A stretch of 64,000 bases of DNA from Combretum micranthum (lineage: Eukaryota; Streptophyta; Magnoliopsida; Myrtales; Combretaceae): assembly GCA_024138025.1 (NCBI GenBank), contig JAMXBD010000391.1:682001-746000 (forward strand), read 5' to 3'. Made by a program: the position numbers and the translations under genes. This document shows, one piece after another, positions 59,385-64,000 of this stretch (positions within the stretch are counted from its first letter, which is position 1; the number at the start of each line of letters is the position of its first letter). The notes under the pieces were generated by a model. That model ran no database searches, had not been told where the DNA came from, and saw nothing but the letters and a program-made list of their open reading frames with translations.

Positions 59385-62300
59385 ATGGCTGCTCCGTAAG
59401 TAAAGCACTACAACCTTTTTTTTTTTTTTTCTTTCTTTTGTTGTTGTCTTTAGTCTTTAAACTTATGTTCATAAATTTGATTAAACTACTAAGACCAATA
59501 ATAATCTTGTGTTTTTGTGTTGTTCTTTTGTTTGCTAGAGTTGTCAAGGAACATTTGCCTGAACCCTTGAATTCCAGTGCTGAACAACCTCCATTGTTTG
59601 ATGGAACCATAAGGTTTGATTTGATTTATACGATAATTCTTGTTCTTTTTTATTTTTTTTCCCTTTAAGCTTTTGTTTTTGGTTTGATTATTCTTTGTAA
59701 TGTGTTTTATTGTTGATTTGTGAAGGTTGTACACTTGTTATACTTGTCCATTTGCTCAGCGTGTGTGGATCACAAGGAACATTAAGGCAGGTTCTTTTTT
59801 TCGTTTTTCAATTTTGTTTCATTAGTTCTTGTGAATTATATTTTTTTTATCTTTAGTAGCATGAACATTTAGATGCGGATGGAAGGATGTGAATTTGCTG
59901 TCCTTAAATTTTTACAGATGTTATAAAATAAGGCCTTGTCTGTTTCAAGAAAATCTATTTGTTAGTTGGAAAAGCGTTTTACCTATAAATGTTTTCTAGT
60001 AAATAGTGTGTTTTCTCATGTTTGATTGGTTTACAAAAGTATGCTGGAAGAATTTTTCGGTGAAATTCCGAGGCGCCTAATTGAAAGAAAATTTTATGCA
60101 GATAGGGTTGATTGGCAAATATGGATGCCTTTGCTTTATTGCTAGGATCATGTTCATCTATGTCTAGATTATTTATGGGGAATATGACACTTAAAATTAA
60201 CAAATTAACCAATATCCAAAGAGAAAATAAGCTAATGATGGGAATGTTATTTATAAGGCATAATTTGAATTTCCATAGTTTTATGTAAAATTTGGAATAT
60301 TCTATATATTTGTTTGTCCTATTGGCTATTTAATGACTTAATTTTATATCTAATGGTAATCAAACCATTGAAATACTTAATATATCGATTATTTTTATTA
60401 ATCGGATAATTGACTGAAGTTCTTACAAATTTTATAATAAGAACTTTCAAAAATAATTTATTCTTTTTTAGATGATGGAAAAATCTAAATATTTAACCCT
60501 TTACCTTTGATTTCTATATATTTATTGGGTAGACATACCATGGATACACTACTACTAGTTAAAGTTAAATGTTAGAGGTGTTGGGAAGGATTAGGGACAT
60601 GTGATTTGGTTGAAGGTGGTGCTAGGCTCCTGCGTGTATCTTAAAGAATTTAGGAAAATAATATGGATAGGCAAACACATGTCATTATTTGTACATGTAT
60701 TATTTCACAAAATAAAATTCATAATTATGTTTCTCAAAAGTTTAGGTTTAGATGTGTTTTATTTTGAGGTGGGTACATGTTTCTCTAGTTTCCATAAAAC
60801 CTTTATCATTGGTAGATTAACTTTACTTCACTTAATTGTGGAATAACATAGTTGTTATTTTGCATGAGAAATGTTTGTTTCCAATCTCTACATGCAAAGG
60901 AACCCTTTGGAGATAGTAGAGAACAAAAGAAAAAAATCTCTCTCTTAGATTTGTAGATTTTATCAAGTGTTTGTGTTAGGCCATCTATTATTTTTGTACT
61001 TCCATTTATTATTTTATTTTTAAAATTATTATTCATTCTAGTGTTATTTCATCTGAGTTTCAGGGATTACAAGACAAGATTAAATTTGTACCCCTTAATC
61101 TCCAAGACAGGCCTGTCTGGTATAAGGAAAAAGTATACCCTGTTAATAAGGTCTGTTTTTCTTGTGATTATTATCTGGAGCATTCTGAAATGTGAATTTG
61201 TTTAAATACAAATTATGCCAGTGATTAATCATAATATTTTCCAAGGGTAGATCCTTGATGCTATTACAAAAGACCCCAAGAAAATTAGGTTGCATTTGTA
61301 TAACCTAGAGATCTAGTTGCAACTTTTTTGGAAATATTACTTGGATGGTATTTTTTTTCTCTGTATTTTGAGTACTTTGTATATAACCAAATAAGTTATT
61401 GGAATGCTGAAGCTTGCAGCTGCTTGTACTAAAATTTTTCCTCCTTATCATAACCTTGTTTTTTGAAAGGGCTTTTGTGCTGAAAGAAAGTTGGCAGAAT
61501 TAATCCTGCTGGTTCTCTTGTGTGTGTGTGGGTGGAAAAAGGGGTGGGGGTAGGTTGTGTTGAGGTGGATGTCAAGTTGGCATAATGCAAGAATTACATA
61601 TGTTCTTAACATAGGCATTTGCTACGCATGCTCTTTTTCACATGATGGGCCAATTATTGTTGTGTGACTATCTTTTTTATCCTTTCCAGGTGCCAGCACT
61701 AGAACACAATGGCAAGATTATAGGGGAAAGTCTTGACTTGATAGAGTATTTAGATACCAACTTTGAAGGGCCATCTCTACTCCCTGATGTGAGTACTACC
61801 TAACCTTAAGTGAATATACTTCCTTTATTTGCATACTTTCCATATCAGATCTATTAATGTTGTAGGATCATGAAAGGAAGATGTTTGCTGAAGAGCTTCT
61901 GTTTTGTGTTGATGAATTCATGAAAATTGTCTTTACCTCATTTAAAGGCGACCCACATAAAGAAACCAGTAAGAGATTGAGATCAAAGTTTGAGTATGCC
62001 TTTATTTTTGCCAGCAGTCTATAGTAGAAAGTTAATGCTTTTGTCGTTATACCAGGTGCTGCTTTTGGTCACTTGGAGAAAGCTCTCCACAAGTTTGAGG
62101 ATGGACCCTTTTTCCTTGGTCAATTAAGTTTGGTAAATATCTTGACATGATTTATTGTGCTATAAAACGTGCCAGGAAGACACATGTATTTAGTGATGTA
62201 AACAAGTCGAATTGAATTAATACAATGCTAAGTTCTAGCTTGAGTTTGACTTGGAATTTAGAGCTTGAGCTAATTCAACACTCAAAATGCTCAAATTCAA

Positions 62301-63361
62301 CTTGATTTGAAGCATATGATTTAATTAAAAATTATCCCTTAGGCTTCACTTAAGTTTGATAAGGCTCCTAGGCCAATTTGGCCAAATATTATGTAGCTCA
62401 AGCTGGACCTAGTGAACTATTCAGGTAAATTGAATTCAAAGTTAACTCATCTGCTACTAGATCAAACTTAAGTGATATCAAGGCAAACTTGAGTAGCTTG
62501 TAAGTGCCTTTGGCTCTTTTACACCCCTAAATTTATCTGTGCACTTTTTCTAATATCTTGAAGACACTGGATTATTTTAGATTTATGGTTGATGTGATAC
62601 AGGTTGATATTGCATACATCCCCTTAATTGAAAGATTCCAAATCTTCTTATCAGAGGTCTTTAGCTATGATATTACTGCTGGCAGACCTAAGTTAGCTGC
62701 ATGGATTAAGGTATGTAAATAGGGGGGATGTACTCTTACATTGTTGTTTGTAGCCTTATTATGGATCCAGTATGCCTTTTGTTCCTTCAGTTAGTTTCTG
62801 GACGATAGTAGATTACTGTGTTAGCTATTGGGTACTATACTGTTGCATTGGCTAATGCTTCAAAAGTATGTCCTCTGATAATTTTCATCTTCCTTGAAAT
62901 ATATTTATGTCGAGTGTCTTATAGAAATAGTGAAGAATATACAGTCCTATCATCTCTTATTCTTATAAATAGAAGGAGGGATGCTATGAGTTTTGCATCT
63001 TCTTTGGCCATATGGGTGGTGTTTACTAAACAATTATAATGCAACCGGGAATTTAGCAAGTTTCTATCTTAAAAATTTTATCTGCCTATAGATATAATGT
63101 CCATGTAAAGATGACTAATAGACTTGAATTTTCTCATCTAATCGTATATTGCAGGAAATGAATAAGATTGATGCCTACACTCAAACCAAAATTGACCCAA
63201 AGGAACTTATCGAGTTTTACAAGAAGATGTTCATGGTAGTGTAACTAACTGATGAATATTCAAACTTCATATATGAGCACTATATTTTCCCTTTTTCTGG
63301 TCATATACTTTTTTCCTTACTGCCTAATCAGAGGACTCTGGTCTTGCAGGCACAGCAGTAA
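59385..63361 (+). CDS. GSTL: Lambda-class glutathione transferase (GSTL-B), intact
   Basis: Ten exons: 59385-59395, 59539-59613, 59726-59786, 61064-61150, 61690-61788, 61866-61968, 62056-62132, 62603-62710, 63155-63235 and 63350-63361. Spliced they total 714 bases in one open frame, 237 residues, the usual lambda length. Lambda enzymes act as thiol transferases or remove glutathione from conjugates (for example flavonols), using a cysteine where other plant GSTs use serine. Here [11 protein letters not shown] gives catalytic Cys36 with Cys33 three residues before it. [13 protein letters not shown] sequence with [10 protein letters not shown] forms the glutathione site; the C-terminal helical domain has [20 protein letters not shown] and [18 protein letters not shown]. 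The protein ends MFMAQQ only if the last small exon is used; reading through gives MVV. Intron 3 is GC-AG. There is no obvious transit peptide, so it is probably cytosolic. It looks functional; expression is not shown. Confidence 0.93.
59787..61063 (+). other. GSTL-B intron 3, GC-AG type
   Basis: Donor AAG|GCAGGT after 59786 and acceptor TTTCAG before 61064, the same as in GSTL-A. A GT-based alternative (after AAGGCAG) would break the reading frame. No gene inside. Confidence 0.75.
62193..62527. mobile_element. hAT-like MITE in GSTL-B intron 7
   Basis: Counterpart of 19419-19753. It starts GTGATGTAAACAAG and ends CTTTTACACCCC. The right tip here is closer to the usual hAT end than in unit A. 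Confidence 0.5.
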
Positions 63362-64000
63362 AGATGCCAACTGCTTATGTTGTTTCTCGCATATGTGAAG
63401 GTTTGAATAAATTAGACGAGGGAATGGATGCCTTGATGAATTGTTTTCCCTTTGATCACATTCTTGTTTTCATGTCTACTCCTTATTCGGACTCACATCT
63501 AGTCTTCTATTTTTTTCTTGTCTCATAAATTCGAGGATGTTATTGAACATTTACCCAGTAATAATCATATGTTCGGTGCTACTGTCTTAATTAATATGTG
63601 TATGTGGATGATGTGGTTTTATGTTAAAATAATTTATCAGAAAAAAATTGGAGACTAAGGATAGAAAATGAGGCAGGTCTCCAAAGTATGAACTAACAAA
63701 TCTTTGGGAACTCCGTATGAAAAATAGAATTATATGGAAGGGAACGGAATATCGTATGCCATTAAAACACATGATATTGAGGAATTGTCAATCCCATTCG
63801 ATTTGCATAGAGTTTTATATGTTTGGCCACAAAATTTAGTAGTTTGGATGGATCATATAAGATTTGATTTTTATCTGTTCTTAAAATCTAATTACTACCT
63901 GGATGGTTTGTATAGCTACTTCAAATTAGGTCTTACCTGTTTCTATAATAGGGATATCACTAAGTGGGTCTTTATAGGCATTCAGTTTATCTGGTCCATA
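63362..64000. other. GSTL-B 3' region
   Basis: Probable 3' untranslated region and downstream DNA matching 20590-21228. The window ends here while the repeat match is still continuing. Confidence 0.6.

Larger units (their letters stand above)
42843..64000 (+). repeat. Segmental duplication, unit B (direct repeat of 1-21228)
   Basis: Second copy of unit A. It differs by lacking three unit-A segments and by carrying extra DNA between 57505 and 59385: a second GSTL promoter region, a GSTL 5' fragment and a hAT-like element. It runs off the right end of the window inside the region downstream of GSTL. If the duplication was a simple tandem of about 42.8 kb, a second UGT and copia locus would be expected to the right of 64000. 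That is a prediction, not something seen here. Confidence 0.97.

Overview
The window looks like eudicot nuclear DNA. It is strongly AT-rich, its genes are split by AT-rich introns with plant splice signals, and it is full of plant transposon remnants and microsatellites. I recognise four plant gene or element families: a lambda-class glutathione transferase (GSTL), a UDP-glycosyltransferase resembling family 92, the 5' end of a TBC-domain Rab GTPase-activating protein, and a Ty1/copia retrotransposon. The species cannot be fixed from the sequence. I saw no tRNA, rRNA, CRISPR array or bacterial-type operon.

The dominant structure is a direct segmental duplication. Positions 1-21228 (unit A) are repeated in the same orientation at 42843-64000 (unit B), with a period of about 42.8 kb. 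The two copies differ by scattered substitutions and by some large indels. Both are cut by the window ends, so the true unit may be longer. Each unit runs in the same order: non-coding repeat-rich DNA, an orphan 5' fragment of a TBC/RabGAP gene (two exons only), AT-rich DNA with small inverted-repeat elements, then a GSTL gene with ten exons. GSTL-B (59385-63361) reads intact for 237 residues. GSTL-A (16637-20589) lacks one base in exon 6 and is frameshifted. Unit B also holds a third, truncated GSTL 5' end (57505-57658), separated from the working gene by a hAT-like element and a second copy of the promoter region.

The single-copy spacer (about 21.2-42.8 kb) contains, in order: an inverted-repeat element; a UGT92-like pseudogene on the minus strand (one frameshift, two premature stops); a full-length but dead copia element (26681-31086) with both LTRs, primer-binding site and 5-bp target duplication; a probable long solo LTR (31445-34210); and two elements with long terminal inverted repeats (38128-40412 and 40830-41686), the second flanked by a 10-bp target duplication.

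Functionally the only gene that looks expressible in full is GSTL-B, a cytosolic or plastidial thiol transferase/glutathione-lyase type enzyme of stress and flavonoid redox chemistry. The rest records gene duplication followed by decay, plus successive transposon insertion. I found no convincing new multigene system. The most unusual items are the nested GSTL promoter duplication, the conserved GC-AG intron of GSTL, and a cluster of single-base gaps in unit A that may be sequencing error.
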